A DNA stretch of 64,000 bases from Desulfuribacillus stibiiarsenatis (lineage in GTDB: Bacteria; Bacillota; Bacilli; Desulfuribacillales; Desulfuribacillaceae). Position numbers and translations under genes: made by a program. The notes below the pieces were generated by a model. It was not told where the DNA came from. It did not search any database and saw only the letters and a list, made by a program, of their open reading frames with translations. Location of the stretch: contig NZ_MJAT01000003.1 of NCBI RefSeq assembly GCF_001742305.1, positions 41,999 to 105,998 on the forward strand. The letters are read 5' to 3'. Positions 47,813-55,399 of this stretch are shown one piece after another (the first letter of the stretch is position 1; each line of letters starts with the position of its first letter).

Positions 47813-48596
47813 TCCATTGATTCACAAGCATAGGGAGGAGGCTTTTACGATTAATCAGAAATTTTTTCAGAAGGCTTTTTTCATGACTAGTCAACAGGGT
47901 ATCAGGAGTATCCTCAATGATTTTACTAACGTGGTCATTGGGGATTTTTTGTAGCATGTTGGCGTATTTGCGTAATAAACTTTTGTGCTTTAGAAGGTAC
48001 GTAGGAAGACCATTAAGATAGCGATTGTTGTACTTCGCGACGCGATTCCAATAGGTACTCGTAGCAGCTCTTTTTTTCCATGCGATTGCACCTAACAGGC
48101 TTAATCCATGGTCGATAAGGTAGAAGTTGAATATATTGGTAGCGTTTAAACTACTCGAACGATCATCCAATGCTTTACGATATAAGATAATATTACGGTT
48201 GTTACGGTCAATGTTGAGAATCCAAATATCAAAAACAAACATTTTAACTAGGCGTTCTGGTTTATAGATATGATTGAAAATGTTTTTAGAGTTAAATTGA
48301 CTATATAGGTTTGTCCAGTTCAGTAGTCGGTTAGCAGAATGCTTGATGGAAACAGTACCTAATTGTTCATTAATCGTCTGCAGTTCTACGGTAGCAACAG
48401 GGAGCTTTGCTAAATTTGCTAATTTGTAAGCAATGTATTCATTGGCAGATAACGGACCACTATATTTCTTACTCTTAGCAGTGGGGAACTTGAAGTAACC
48501 CCGCTTATTCGTTGGATCTACATGAGAGACATACCATACGGTGCCAACGCTCTCCTTGCTAGCTACAACGTTCTCGAATTTCCATTTACCTGCCAT
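47793..48596 (-). CDS. HipA-like kinase domain protein
   Basis: 267 residues resembling the HipA_2 (HipA-like kinase) family. N-terminal FKFPTAKSKKYSGPLSANEYIAYKLANLAKLPV is the nucleotide-handling part. FVFDIWILNIDRNNRNIIL with FYLIDHGLSLLG supplies the catalytic D-x4-N and DHG elements. No HipB-like DNA-binding partner is adjacent, so it is not a standard toxin-antitoxin locus. GGGGGCA is placed before the ATG. It is convergent with the ATP-grasp gene and shares 20 bases with it; the pairing may be functional but that is speculative. Confidence 0.72.
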   Translation of the reverse strand: MAGKWKFENVVASKESVGTVWYVSHVDPTNKRGYFKFPTAKSKKYSGPLSANEYIAYKLANLAKLPVATVELQTINEQLGTVSIKHSANRLLNWTNLYSQFNSKNIFNHIYKPERLVKMFVFDIWILNIDRNNRNIILYRKALDDRSSSLNATNIFNFYLIDHGLSLLGAIAWKKRAATSTYWNRVAKYNNRYLNGLPTYLLKHKSLLRKYANMLQKIPNDHVSKIIEDTPDTLLTSHEKSLLKKFLINRKSLLPMLVNQWIKDFEK

Positions 48597-48663
48597 TAAG
48601 ATGCCCCCATTCGAAATACTATATAGTATTCAGCAATAGCTGAATACGGGAGCATTCGGACTC

Positions 48664-48703
48664 AAAAAACAAAGACCTTTGCCAAATTAGCAGAGGTCTT
48701 GTG
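48664..48703 (-). terminator. Terminator of the L25/Ctc gene
   Basis: On the minus strand AAGACCTCTGC and GCAAAGGTCTT form a stem around TAATTTG, followed by TGTTTTTT. Confidence 0.9.
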
Positions 48704-48732
48704 CTTTAGTAGTTATTGTTTATAAAATGTCC

Positions 48733-49347
48733 TTAAGACTCTATTCCATGAACAACAGGATCATTCGCTTCGTCTATTACCTCATCCGACACCTGCGAAT
48801 AGACAAGGGTCGCGACTACGGTATCTAAGTCAGCTAGAATTTCAATATCCCTATTTGCTGCGATATTTAAATCTGCTAATGTAATCGTATCTTTTTCTAA
48901 TAACATAGCAGCATCAAATTCAACAGTCTCTGGCATATAGCGAGGATACATCTCAATTTCTACATCGTGAGTCTGAACCTGTAGGATTTTGCCTCCCTGC
49001 TCTACAGCATCACGGTGAAGAATATGTATGTTACTTACAAGCTTCACCTTCTCATTTTCATCTAAAGGCTGAAGATCTACGTGTAGATATTGGCCACGCA
49101 AGCTATTTTTTTGGAATTGCTTAATAATTGCAAAGGAAATTTCATTGTTAAAATTAACTTCGACTTTTCTGCTTGTTCCATACGTACTTAATAGCTTTGC
49201 CAAATCAGCCTCGTTCACATAGAAGGGTTGCGACTGATTACCTTTGCTATACATTACCCCAGGAACATGCCCATCCCTAAGGGCTGCTCTTGCGTTAGAA
49301 TACGGCTTTGACTTTCTATCGAATAGCTGTAATTTTGGGTTTTCCAT
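48733..49347 (-). CDS. 50S ribosomal protein L25/general stress protein Ctc
   Basis: 204 residues with both TL5/Ctc domains. The N-terminal 5S-rRNA-binding domain carries RDGHVPGVMYSKG and the FQKNSLRGQYLHVDLQPL element. The C-terminal beta domain carries VEQGGKILQVQTHDVEIEMYPRYMPE. In B. subtilis ctc is sigma-B dependent; no sigma-B promoter was identified here. TTTGGAGG precedes the ATG. It is divergent from rlmH. Confidence 0.93.
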   Translation of the reverse strand: MENPKLQLFDRKSKPYSNARAALRDGHVPGVMYSKGNQSQPFYVNEADLAKLLSTYGTSRKVEVNFNNEISFAIIKQFQKNSLRGQYLHVDLQPLDENEKVKLVSNIHILHRDAVEQGGKILQVQTHDVEIEMYPRYMPETVEFDAAMLLEKDTITLADLNIAANRDIEILADLDTVVATLVYSQVSDEVIDEANDPVVHGIES

Positions 49348-49545
49348 AATACCAAACCTCCAAAAGTTAGAATATCCTTTTCATTCCTTTCCCTAGTCTC
49401 GCCCATTTCCTTGATATTTACACAAATTTCATATAAACAATTTTAAAAACAGAAACATTGTGTACTGCCGCTTAAAAACTTTTTATTAATCCCATCAGTT
49501 AAGATTTAGGGTATGATAATGAAAACGTTATAACGGAGGGCACCT

Positions 49546-50025
49546 ATGCAAATCACAATTATTACAGTTGGGAAATTAAAAGAGAAGTACTTGCAAATGG
49601 GAATCGATGAATATGCGAAGCGGCTATCCAGTTATGCCAAGCTTCAGATTATAGAATTACCAGACGAGAAGGCTCCTGAGAACTTAAGTGAGGCAGGGGA
49701 AATTCAAGTTAAAGATAAAGAGGGGCTGAGGATTCTAAGCAATATTAAACCAGATAGCTATTGCATTGCTCTAGCAATTGAAGGGAAGCAGCAATCCTCA
49801 GAGCAGCTGGCTGAATCCATGGACAAGCTAGCAACCTATGGCAAAAGCCATATCACCTTTGTCATTGGTGGGAGTTTGGGATTAAGTCAAGAAGTACTGA
49901 AAAGAGCTGATGAGAAACTATCATTCTCGAAAATGACATTTCCACACCAGCTCATGCGGTTGATATTGTTGGAGCAGGTGTATCGGGCGTTTAGGATCAT
50001 AAAGGGTGAACCTTACCATAAATGA
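49546..50025 (+). CDS. rlmH: 23S rRNA pseudouridine1915 N3-methyltransferase RlmH
   Basis: SPOUT-fold methyltransferase of 159 residues, the normal size. [22 protein letters not shown] opens the protein; the SAM-binding knot motifs [22 protein letters not shown] and [21 protein letters not shown] are intact, and it ends GEPYHK. ACGGAGGGC precedes the ATG. It marks the end of the conserved core. In staphylococci the 3' end of this gene is the SCC integration site, and here too the accessory region begins directly after the stop codon. Confidence 0.97.
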   Translation: MQITIITVGKLKEKYLQMGIDEYAKRLSSYAKLQIIELPDEKAPENLSEAGEIQVKDKEGLRILSNIKPDSYCIALAIEGKQQSSEQLAESMDKLATYGKSHITFVIGGSLGLSQEVLKRADEKLSFSKMTFPHQLMRLILLEQVYRAFRIIKGEPYHK

Positions 50026-50073
50026 TTACGGTTTTAAGAAAATTTAGCATTTTCAATACATAGAGGTGGTGAG

Positions 50074-50136
50074 ATGAAGGCGAGCAATCGAACAAAGGAA
50101 GTTCATATCTTTCTCATTTATGTTAAAGAAAAATAG
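50074..50136 (+). pseudogene. Short truncated peptide with a MobC-like start
   Basis: GAGGTGGTGAG followed by ATG gives MKASNRTKEVHIFLIYVKEK and a stop (20 residues). The NRTKEVHI start resembles the N-terminus of MobC-type relaxosome proteins, usually continuing into a ribbon-helix-helix, which is missing. It is probably the stub of a mobilisation gene left at the edge of the insertion. Evidence is thin because the peptide is so short. Confidence 0.3.
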
Positions 50137-50258
50137 TGTAAATGGTCTGAGTTTTCATAATAGAGCAGGGATATTAGTTAATTATATAATAAGGGATAGT
50201 AGCATATATACAGAAAACCATAAAAGAGATGCTTTTCAAAATAGAAGGGGGAATTTCA

Positions 50259-50795
50259 ATGGAGAATAGGAGAAAGGTTGTTTTGTATATAGCTCAAAGT
50301 CTTGATGGTTTTATTGCAAGGGGAGATAATGATATCAGTTGGTTATCCATTGTTGAACGCGATAATGAGGATTATGGATATAATACTTTTATTAAGACAG
50401 TCGATACTGTATTCATGGGAAGAAAAACGTATGAGAAAGTATTATCCTTTGGTATCGAATTTCCACACAAAGGGAGAACTTGCTACGTGCTTTCAAAAAC
50501 ACTTCAGGGAACCGATGAAAATGTCCAGTTTTTCAGTGGCAACATTGGCGATTTAATAACTAAGATTAAAGAACAAAAAGGCAAGGACATTTTTATTGAT
50601 GGGGGTTCTGAAGCAGTAAGGGAGTTTAGAGATAACGATTTGATTGACGAGTATGTAATCTCAATCATCCCAATCTTACTGGGCAAGGGAGTACGGTTAT
50701 TTAGAGAAACACATACAGAAAATAATCTGAAATTAATAGAAAGTAAAGTTTTTGATTCTGGCTTGGTACAATTAAAATATGCTAGAGTGAAATAG
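50259..50795 (+). CDS. RibD C-terminal/dihydrofolate-reductase-like protein
   Basis: 178 residues of the RibD_C (DHFR-like) fold: VVLYIAQSLDGFIARGDNDISWL at the start, TVFMGRKTYEKVLSFG, IFIDGGSEAVREF, and ISIIPILLGKGVRLF at the end. These small reductases (YyaP/YwjB type) are often found with resistance or regulator genes. The ATG at 50259 follows AGAAGGGGG; the ATG at 50229 has no site. The natural substrate is unknown; it is NADPH-dependent by family. Confidence 0.88.
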   Translation: MENRRKVVLYIAQSLDGFIARGDNDISWLSIVERDNEDYGYNTFIKTVDTVFMGRKTYEKVLSFGIEFPHKGRTCYVLSKTLQGTDENVQFFSGNIGDLITKIKEQKGKDIFIDGGSEAVREFRDNDLIDEYVISIIPILLGKGVRLFRETHTENNLKLIESKVFDSGLVQLKYARVK

Positions 50796-50887
50796 TAGAA
50801 TAGTGACAAAAAGGAGTCATTGGGGACACTTATCCTTGCAGTGTTGTTCCAGCGTATAAATGAAAAATAATAATATAACTATGAAAC

Positions 50888-50924
50888 AAAAGCCATATTC
50901 TATGACCATAGAATGTGGCTTTTG
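50888..50924 (+). terminator. Terminator after the RibD-like gene
   Basis: AAAAGCCATATTCTATG pairs with (C)ATAGAATGTGGCTTTT around a three-base loop. Confidence 0.85.
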
Positions 50925-50942
50925 CGATGGTTTCTTACCCTA

Positions 50943-50971
50943 TTGACAGCATCAGATAGATGTGGCATATT
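50943..50971 (+). promoter_or_regulatory. Promoter of the TetR operon
   Basis: TTGACA at 50943-50948 and CATATT at 50966-50971 with a 17-base spacer. The double operator begins six bases downstream of the -10, so a bound repressor would cover the transcription start. Confidence 0.6.
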
Positions 50972-50976
50972 TGTCA

Positions 50977-51006
50977 TAGACTAGTTGGTCTAGACTGTAT
51001 GGTCTA
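50977..51006 (+). promoter_or_regulatory. Double palindromic operator for the TetR-family regulator
   Basis: Two identical-format palindromes TAGAC-N6-GTCTA lie in tandem at 50977-50992 and 50991-51006, offset by 14 bases and sharing TA. All ten arm bases match in both copies. Their place between promoter and start codon makes autorepression by the downstream TetR protein very likely. Confidence 0.85.
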
Positions 51007-51034
51007 TAAAAATGATAGAGGAGGCCAATAAAAG

Positions 51035-51646
51035 TTGAAAGAGAAGTTTTTTGAAAGAAAAGCAGAATTGCTGGAGGCAGCATTAGATGAATTTATAACA
51101 AAAAACTATGAAGATGCTTCGCTCAATAACATTATAAAGAATGCAGAGATTAGTAAAGGCACTTTTTACTACCACTTTAAGGATAAACAGGCACTTTACC
51201 TATTTTTATTAGAGTCTTCTGCAAAAACCAAATGGGAATTTGTAAGTAATAGGATCGATGGATATACAGAAGCATATGAGGGAAAGGGCATTTTTGAAAA
51301 ATTTAAGATGCAAGCGAGAATTGGTGCAGAGTTTGCCGTTGCTTTTCCACAGTTTTATAGGTTAAGTAAGATGTTTACGAAAGAAAAGGGTAACAAAATA
51401 TACGAAATTGCAAAGAGTATCTTAGGAAGTGAAACGGAAAAGTTGCTTGAAGAAATGATAGACAAAGCCATAGAAAATGGGGACTTTAAAAAGGAATTTT
51501 CTAAGGAATTTCTTGTAACAACTATAAGTTACCTGTTTATCCATTTTGATGAGATTTTTTATAGACCAGAGGATTTTGAACCTGAAAAAATGATAGAAAA
51601 TCTTGATTGTTTTGTGGACTTTATGAAAGGCGGATTAGGTAAATAG
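51035..51646 (+). CDS. TetR-family transcriptional regulator
   Basis: 203 residues. The N-terminal helix-turn-helix is AALDEFITKNYEDASLNNIIKNAEISKGTFYYHFKDKQALY (two segments, about residues 15-55); the C-terminal ligand domain is all-helical. The start is TTG at 51035 with GAGGAGG about 10 bases upstream. Two tandem operators precede it. It is cotranscribed with a membrane protein 35 bases downstream, which is the probable regulatory target. Confidence 0.92.
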   Translation: MKEKFFERKAELLEAALDEFITKNYEDASLNNIIKNAEISKGTFYYHFKDKQALYLFLLESSAKTKWEFVSNRIDGYTEAYEGKGIFEKFKMQARIGAEFAVAFPQFYRLSKMFTKEKGNKIYEIAKSILGSETEKLLEEMIDKAIENGDFKKEFSKEFLVTTISYLFIHFDEIFYRPEDFEPEKMIENLDCFVDFMKGGLGK

Positions 51647-51681
51647 AGAGCTTATCCAAATATAAGATGGGAGTGAAAACT

Positions 51682-52260
51682 ATGGGGAATGGCCAATTCA
51701 GACGTTATGACAAACTGTTGGCTTTAACTTTTACAGTACTTACATTATTATTTTTTGTTTTGGCATTCACGAATAAGAGCTTTTTTGATTGGGCTTATGA
51801 ACGCCACCAAAATCAATTAAGCTGGTATTTGAGACCACTGTTCCTTGTACCCTTTTGTTATTTTGCATATAAAAGAAGTTGGGCTGGTATTTTTGGAACG
51901 GTTTTTTTTCTTTTGACGAGTATGTTCTGGTTTCCAAAGCCGGAAGTTGTAAGTGACCAAGCAAAACAATTCTTGGAAATGGAAATGGAATATTTAAGCG
52001 GTGATTGGGGAGGAGCAAAAATACTGATGTCACTTCTTGTACCCGTTTCGTTTACCGCACTAGGCATAGCATTCTGGAAGCGCAGCTTATGGTTTGGATT
52101 ATCCGTTGTTGTCTTTATGGCTGTAGCTAAAATGATTTGGAGTGTAGCCTTTGGAGGCGAAGCAGGAAAGTCCATCTTTATTCCTGCAATCATAGGTCTA
52201 GTAATTTGTGTTGGTTTAATTTATCTGGGATTTAGGAAGCTTGAAAAAAAGAATAAATGA
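51682..52260 (+). CDS. Polytopic membrane protein in the TetR operon
   Basis: 192 residues with about five or six transmembrane helices (start near LLALTFTVLTLLFFVLAF, end near IIGLVICVGLIYLGF). No transporter motif is recognised. The ATG at 51682 follows GGGAGTG; an in-frame ATG at 51667 overlaps that site. A role in efflux or lipid-related stress is only suggested by TetR control. It is followed by a G-rich sequence (about 52362-52371, GGGGGCGGTTC) and a long-loop hairpin. Confidence 0.7.
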   Translation: MGNGQFRRYDKLLALTFTVLTLLFFVLAFTNKSFFDWAYERHQNQLSWYLRPLFLVPFCYFAYKRSWAGIFGTVFFLLTSMFWFPKPEVVSDQAKQFLEMEMEYLSGDWGGAKILMSLLVPVSFTALGIAFWKRSLWFGLSVVVFMAVAKMIWSVAFGGEAGKSIFIPAIIGLVICVGLIYLGFRKLEKKNK

Positions 52261-52393
52261 TATGATTGATGATTTGATGTTGGGAAACAAAAATATCTAT
52301 AGGAGCACTGATGACCTTGATTTCCAAGGAGATTAGGGCTCTTTATTCATATTGAGTCGATGGGGGCGGTTCTCAATTATTTTGTTAATATAA

Positions 52394-52448
52394 AACCGCA
52401 GTTACACGATATAGGGACTCTCTCATAATTAACTGCTGTTTTTTTGTT
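52394..52448 (+). terminator. Long-loop hairpin before the SRPBCC/MerR operon
   Basis: ACCGCAGTTA (about 52395-52404) pairs with TAACTGCTGT (about 52430-52439) and is followed by TTTTTTTG. The 25-base loop is long but the T-run supports a terminator for the TetR operon. Confidence 0.6.
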
Positions 52449-52477
52449 GACCTGACTATAACTTCATACTTTATCAT
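52447..52477 (+). promoter_or_regulatory. Promoter with 19-base spacer (MerR-type)
   Basis: TTGACC at 52447-52452 and TATCAT at 52472-52477, 19 bases apart. Over-long spacers of 19-20 bases are the hallmark of MerR-activated promoters, and a MerR-family gene is the second gene of this operon. A palindrome CTTCAT-N8-ATGAAG (52462-52481) overlaps the -10, somewhat off the usual spacer centre. Confidence 0.5.
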
Positions 52478-52500
52478 GAAGATAAAGGAGTGATGGTATT

Positions 52501-52968
52501 ATGGATCAAAAGGAAAAATTAATTCGAAAGTATCAACAAATTTTAGAAGGAACTAAAGAGGAAATATTTCCATTGTTATGTCCTGTTCGTGAGAAGGAAT
52601 GGTTGCAGGATTGGGAGTATAAGATGATTTATTCGGAAAGTGGGTTTGCAGAGAAAGGATGTATATTTGAGACAAATAACAACTATGGTAGCTTTCAATG
52701 GGTTGTAACTGAACATGATAAAGATAATCATAAGCTGCAATTTATTAAAGTAAGGGCGAATGATATATATGTAATCATAGATATTGACTTAACGGAGAAA
52801 GGTGAAAAGTTGACCCTAGGTAATATTCAATATACTTTTATACCATTAGGTAATGAAGCAGCCGAGATTATGTATAGAGAAAATACAGAAGAAGCATTTA
52901 ATAAACATATGGAAAAATGGGAAGATTCACTAAATTACTATTTAAAGCATGCTAAAATGTTATTGTAA
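52501..52968 (+). CDS. SRPBCC-like protein
   Basis: 155 residues of a START/SRPBCC-type fold pattern: IFPLLCPVREKEWLQDWEY, MIYSESGFAEKGCIFET, and a C-terminal helix EEAFNKHMEKWEDSLNYYLKH. Such proteins bind hydrophobic ligands. AAAGGAG precedes the ATG. It is followed 26 bases later by a MerR regulator and has a MerR-like promoter, so it may buffer or sense the ligand recognised by that regulator. Confidence 0.72.
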   Translation: MDQKEKLIRKYQQILEGTKEEIFPLLCPVREKEWLQDWEYKMIYSESGFAEKGCIFETNNNYGSFQWVVTEHDKDNHKLQFIKVRANDIYVIIDIDLTEKGEKLTLGNIQYTFIPLGNEAAEIMYRENTEEAFNKHMEKWEDSLNYYLKHAKMLL

Positions 52969-52994
52969 CAATAAATAGTAAAGAAGGATTATAC

Positions 52995-53525
52995 ATGTAT
53001 AAAATTGGGGATTTAGTAAGAAAGTTTAATTTATCAAGGAGTGCGATACTATATTACGATAAATTGGGCTTATTAAAGCCGATGGAGAGGAAATATAATA
53101 ATTACCGATTGTATGGGCAAAAAGAAGTATTGAAACTAGAAAAAATTTTATTGTACAGAGAGTCAGGAATCTCATTGAGTGATATACAGAAGCTATTGGA
53201 TGCTGAAAACAATAGTAACACAGGCATACTCGTGGAGCGTCTTAATAAGATACAAATGGAAATTAAGAATCTAAAAACTCAAGAGAAACTAGTACTGGAT
53301 GTTTTAAAAGAAGAAGTCATTATGGGTAAAAGCATCTTCTCCACAAGTAAAACATGGACGGAAATGCTTATAAAGCTAGGGTATGAAGAAAAGGATTGGC
53401 TGAATTGGCATCGAGAATTTGAGTGGGATAATCCTGAGCAGCATAATAAATTTCTTAGAAGTTTAAATATGAAAGATGACGAAATTGATCATTTACTTGT
53501 ATTGATTAGGGAAGATACAGATTAA
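52995..53525 (+). CDS. MerR-family transcriptional regulator
   Basis: 176 residues. The N-terminal winged helix is MYKIGDLVRKFNLSRSAILYYDKLGLL with YRLYGQKEVLKLEKILLYRESGISLSDI; a coiled coil (about 80-110) and a C-terminal effector domain of about 65 residues ending LIREDTD follow. There is no Cys pattern for metals, so an organic effector is more likely. AGAAGGA precedes the ATG. It is probably autoregulated through the promoter at 52447. Confidence 0.9.
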   Translation: MYKIGDLVRKFNLSRSAILYYDKLGLLKPMERKYNNYRLYGQKEVLKLEKILLYRESGISLSDIQKLLDAENNSNTGILVERLNKIQMEIKNLKTQEKLVLDVLKEEVIMGKSIFSTSKTWTEMLIKLGYEEKDWLNWHREFEWDNPEQHNKFLRSLNMKDDEIDHLLVLIREDTD

Positions 53526-53609
53526 TTTTTTTTGAGAAGATATGAATGAATTTACATATTGGGCAATACTCATGAAACCGTTGTTACATGTTACACCGAT
53601 ACACCGAAC

Positions 53610-54416
53610 CGTATTGTTGTAAATGAGGTTTCTATAGTATCTAATGCAAGTTGATTTTTCGCATAGTAAGAATATGCTTGCAATTTTTTCTCGTCAGTCT
53701 TCTCGATATCCTAAATCACTTAAGGTTAAATCTTTATATGCTTCTCCAATTCGGTACGAAGTAATTCTTTCGTTACCACTCGCTCCTTAAATAATACCTC
53801 TATTGAGCCAGGATATAGACCATTTAGTAATGGTAATTGGCTTGACGTGAAACAACTCCGCAATTTCCTTAATAGGAATTGGCAATTCTTTTTCAGTGTG
53901 AATCCATAGTACCAATGCTTCCATCAATGGTGGTACATCTGAATATTCGGGGGGAATATATTCTGGCTGTCTGGTTTTATTATCATATACAGCAAATAAT
54001 ACACCAGGAGGCATGGATCCCCTATAGTTACTTTTTGCAGACTTTCTACCAGTACCATGCTTTACAATAATCGAGTGGAGCTGTTTTATAAAATCCTCCG
54101 TTATAGAGTTTTATTTTGTTTTTCTTGCGATAAGAAAGAGATCGCAATAATTTCTTACTCTTCTACAACAGGTATTCTTAAGTCGTCTTTTTTCTGTTTA
54201 ACTACACGAGCAACTTGTTCTAAATCAAGAGTATTTCCTTCTATACGTGTAGAATAATGAGTGGCTTTTAGTTTTACTTGTTCTCGTAGATCGTTTCTAT
54301 ATGTGGGGTATAGGCATTAATTCGATTATAGCTCGGGAGCGCTCAATTGACATTAGGTCTTTTACAATTGATTGGGAATAACCAAATTTAGGCAGGTACA
54401 AAAAATCCACCATCAT
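53610..54416 (-). pseudogene. Decayed Fic-family gene lacking its catalytic core
   Basis: Read on the minus strand from the ATG near 54416, the Fic N-terminal domain is visible in pieces. First comes IERSRAIIELMPI, then a stop and frameshift near 54300, then LKATHYSTRIEGNTLDLEQ (the conserved StrIEGN inhibitory-helix-like motif), then a stop near 54170. After that come YRGSMPPGVLFAVYD and PPEYSDVPPLMEALVLWIH. The HPFxxGNGR core that should follow is absent; the frame jumps to a C-terminal winged-helix piece (IKEIAELFHVKPITIT). An internal deletion plus several frameshifts make it non-functional. Boundaries are approximate. Confidence 0.78.
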
Positions 54417-54526
54417 ATTTAATTCAAATTATAATTTAATTATACACTATTATACGCTAATTGGCATTTATAGCATGCAATTCATACGCTATTCATACGC
54501 TAATTTAAAAATTGAACTGCGATATA

Positions 54527-54771
54527 GAAAGGGCAGCTATCCTCGGGGCAGCTTGCCGAATCCATGGACAAGCTAGCAACCTATGGCGAAAGCCACATTA
54601 CCTTTGTGATTGGTGGGAGTTAGGGTTAAGTCAAGAAGTACTGAAAAGAGCTGATGAAAAGCTATCATTATCGAAGATGACATTTCCACATCGCTCATGC
54701 GGTTAATTCTGTTGGAGCAGATATACAATAAGGCGCTTAGGATTAATACAGGTGCGTCGTATCATAAGTAA
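54527..54771 (+). pseudogene. Decayed second copy of the rlmH 3' half
   Basis: Aligns with 49780-50025 of rlmH over its whole length, including ATCCATGGACAAGCTAGCAA and GTCAAGAAGTACTGAAAAGA identical blocks, to the stop codon. Single-base deletions (near 54621 and 54693), an extra run near 54727 and an early stop break the frame. It ends GTATCATAAGTAA where rlmH ends TTACCATAAATGA. With the intact gene it forms direct repeats around the 50.0-54.5 kb segment. Confidence 0.88.
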
Positions 54772-55055
54772 GCACAAAGTCATTGTTTTTAAGAGAAGCA
54801 TCAAAGAACAACTGAATTTCTTTAATGCTCACTGCTGGGAGTTTACTAAATTGATTCATTAAGTGTGTTTCTACAGTGTTGGGCGGGATACACACGCATC
54901 ATTCAAAATAAGCGAAACCGTATGAGCTTTCGTGTACAAACGTGAACGTTTTGTGACAGGATTTGCAAAAGTGGTTTCAAAACAACGAATGCTATGGGAC
55001 AGGCTGAGCAGCGGGGTGGGTGGTATATTATACATAGAATATTAATATATAAGCG
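54772..55055. other. Stretch between the rlmH fragment and the restriction locus
   Basis: No intact gene. On the minus strand about 54775-54880 reads HLMNQFSKLPAVSIKEIQL and onward for roughly 35 codons without stop, probably a remnant of an unidentified gene. The rest is A/T rich. Confidence 0.35.
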
Positions 55056-55059
55056 ATGC

Positions 55060-55103
55060 TACTTATAGTCTGTCGATTACCATGGAAGATACTTATAGTC
55101 TGT
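55060..55103 (+). promoter_or_regulatory. C-boxes controlling the restriction-modification locus
   Basis: TACTTATAGTCTGT occurs at 55060-55073 and again at 55090-55103. ACTTATAGTC is the core of the C-box bound by controller proteins of type II restriction systems (GACTTATAGTC in the PvuII/Esp1396I group). The repeats lie 51-94 bases before the controller gene, so C-protein autoactivation and then repression is expected. Confidence 0.8.
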
Positions 55104-55153
55104 ATATATATAGTGTTCTTTTCTGTCCATATTTGTATAAGGGTGTAATAATA

Positions 55154-55399
55154 ATGAGTATATTGGGAAATTTTGGCGAAACGGTTAAAGAACATAGGAA
55201 TCAATTAGGCCTGTCGCAAGAACGCTTAGCGGAACTTTGCAATCTTCATAGAACATATATAGGCGCGGTTGAACGTGGCGAAAGGAATGTATCGTTAAAA
55301 AACATTGTGAGGATTGCCAGTGCTCTAGGAATAACTTCATCTGAGTTGTTATATAACATTGAAGGATGTGCTGAAATTGACCAGAGTAAGAATTACTAG
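55154..55399 (+). CDS. Restriction-modification controller (C) protein, XRE type
   Basis: 81 residues, nearly all an XRE helix-turn-helix: VKEHRNQLGLSQERLAELCNLHRTYIGAVERGERN, then ISLKNIV-type turn (VSLKNIVRIASALGI). The size, position and the C-boxes upstream identify it as a C protein that delays restriction until methylation is complete. The ATG at 55154 follows AAGGGTG; the frame's earlier ATG at 55082 lies between the two C-boxes and cannot be the start. The gene overlaps the next one by about 23 bases. Confidence 0.87.
   Translation: MSILGNFGETVKEHRNQLGLSQERLAELCNLHRTYIGAVERGERNVSLKNIVRIASALGITSSELLYNIEGCAEIDQSKNY

Noticed and set aside
47793..48596. Calling the HipA-like gene part of a HipAB toxin-antitoxin system
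   Set aside because: No HipB-like partner gene is adjacent on either side.
54481..54520. Repeated CATACGCTA units upstream of the rlmH fragment as a possible CRISPR or iteron array
   Set aside because: Only two or three short imperfect copies with no regular spacing; too little to call.
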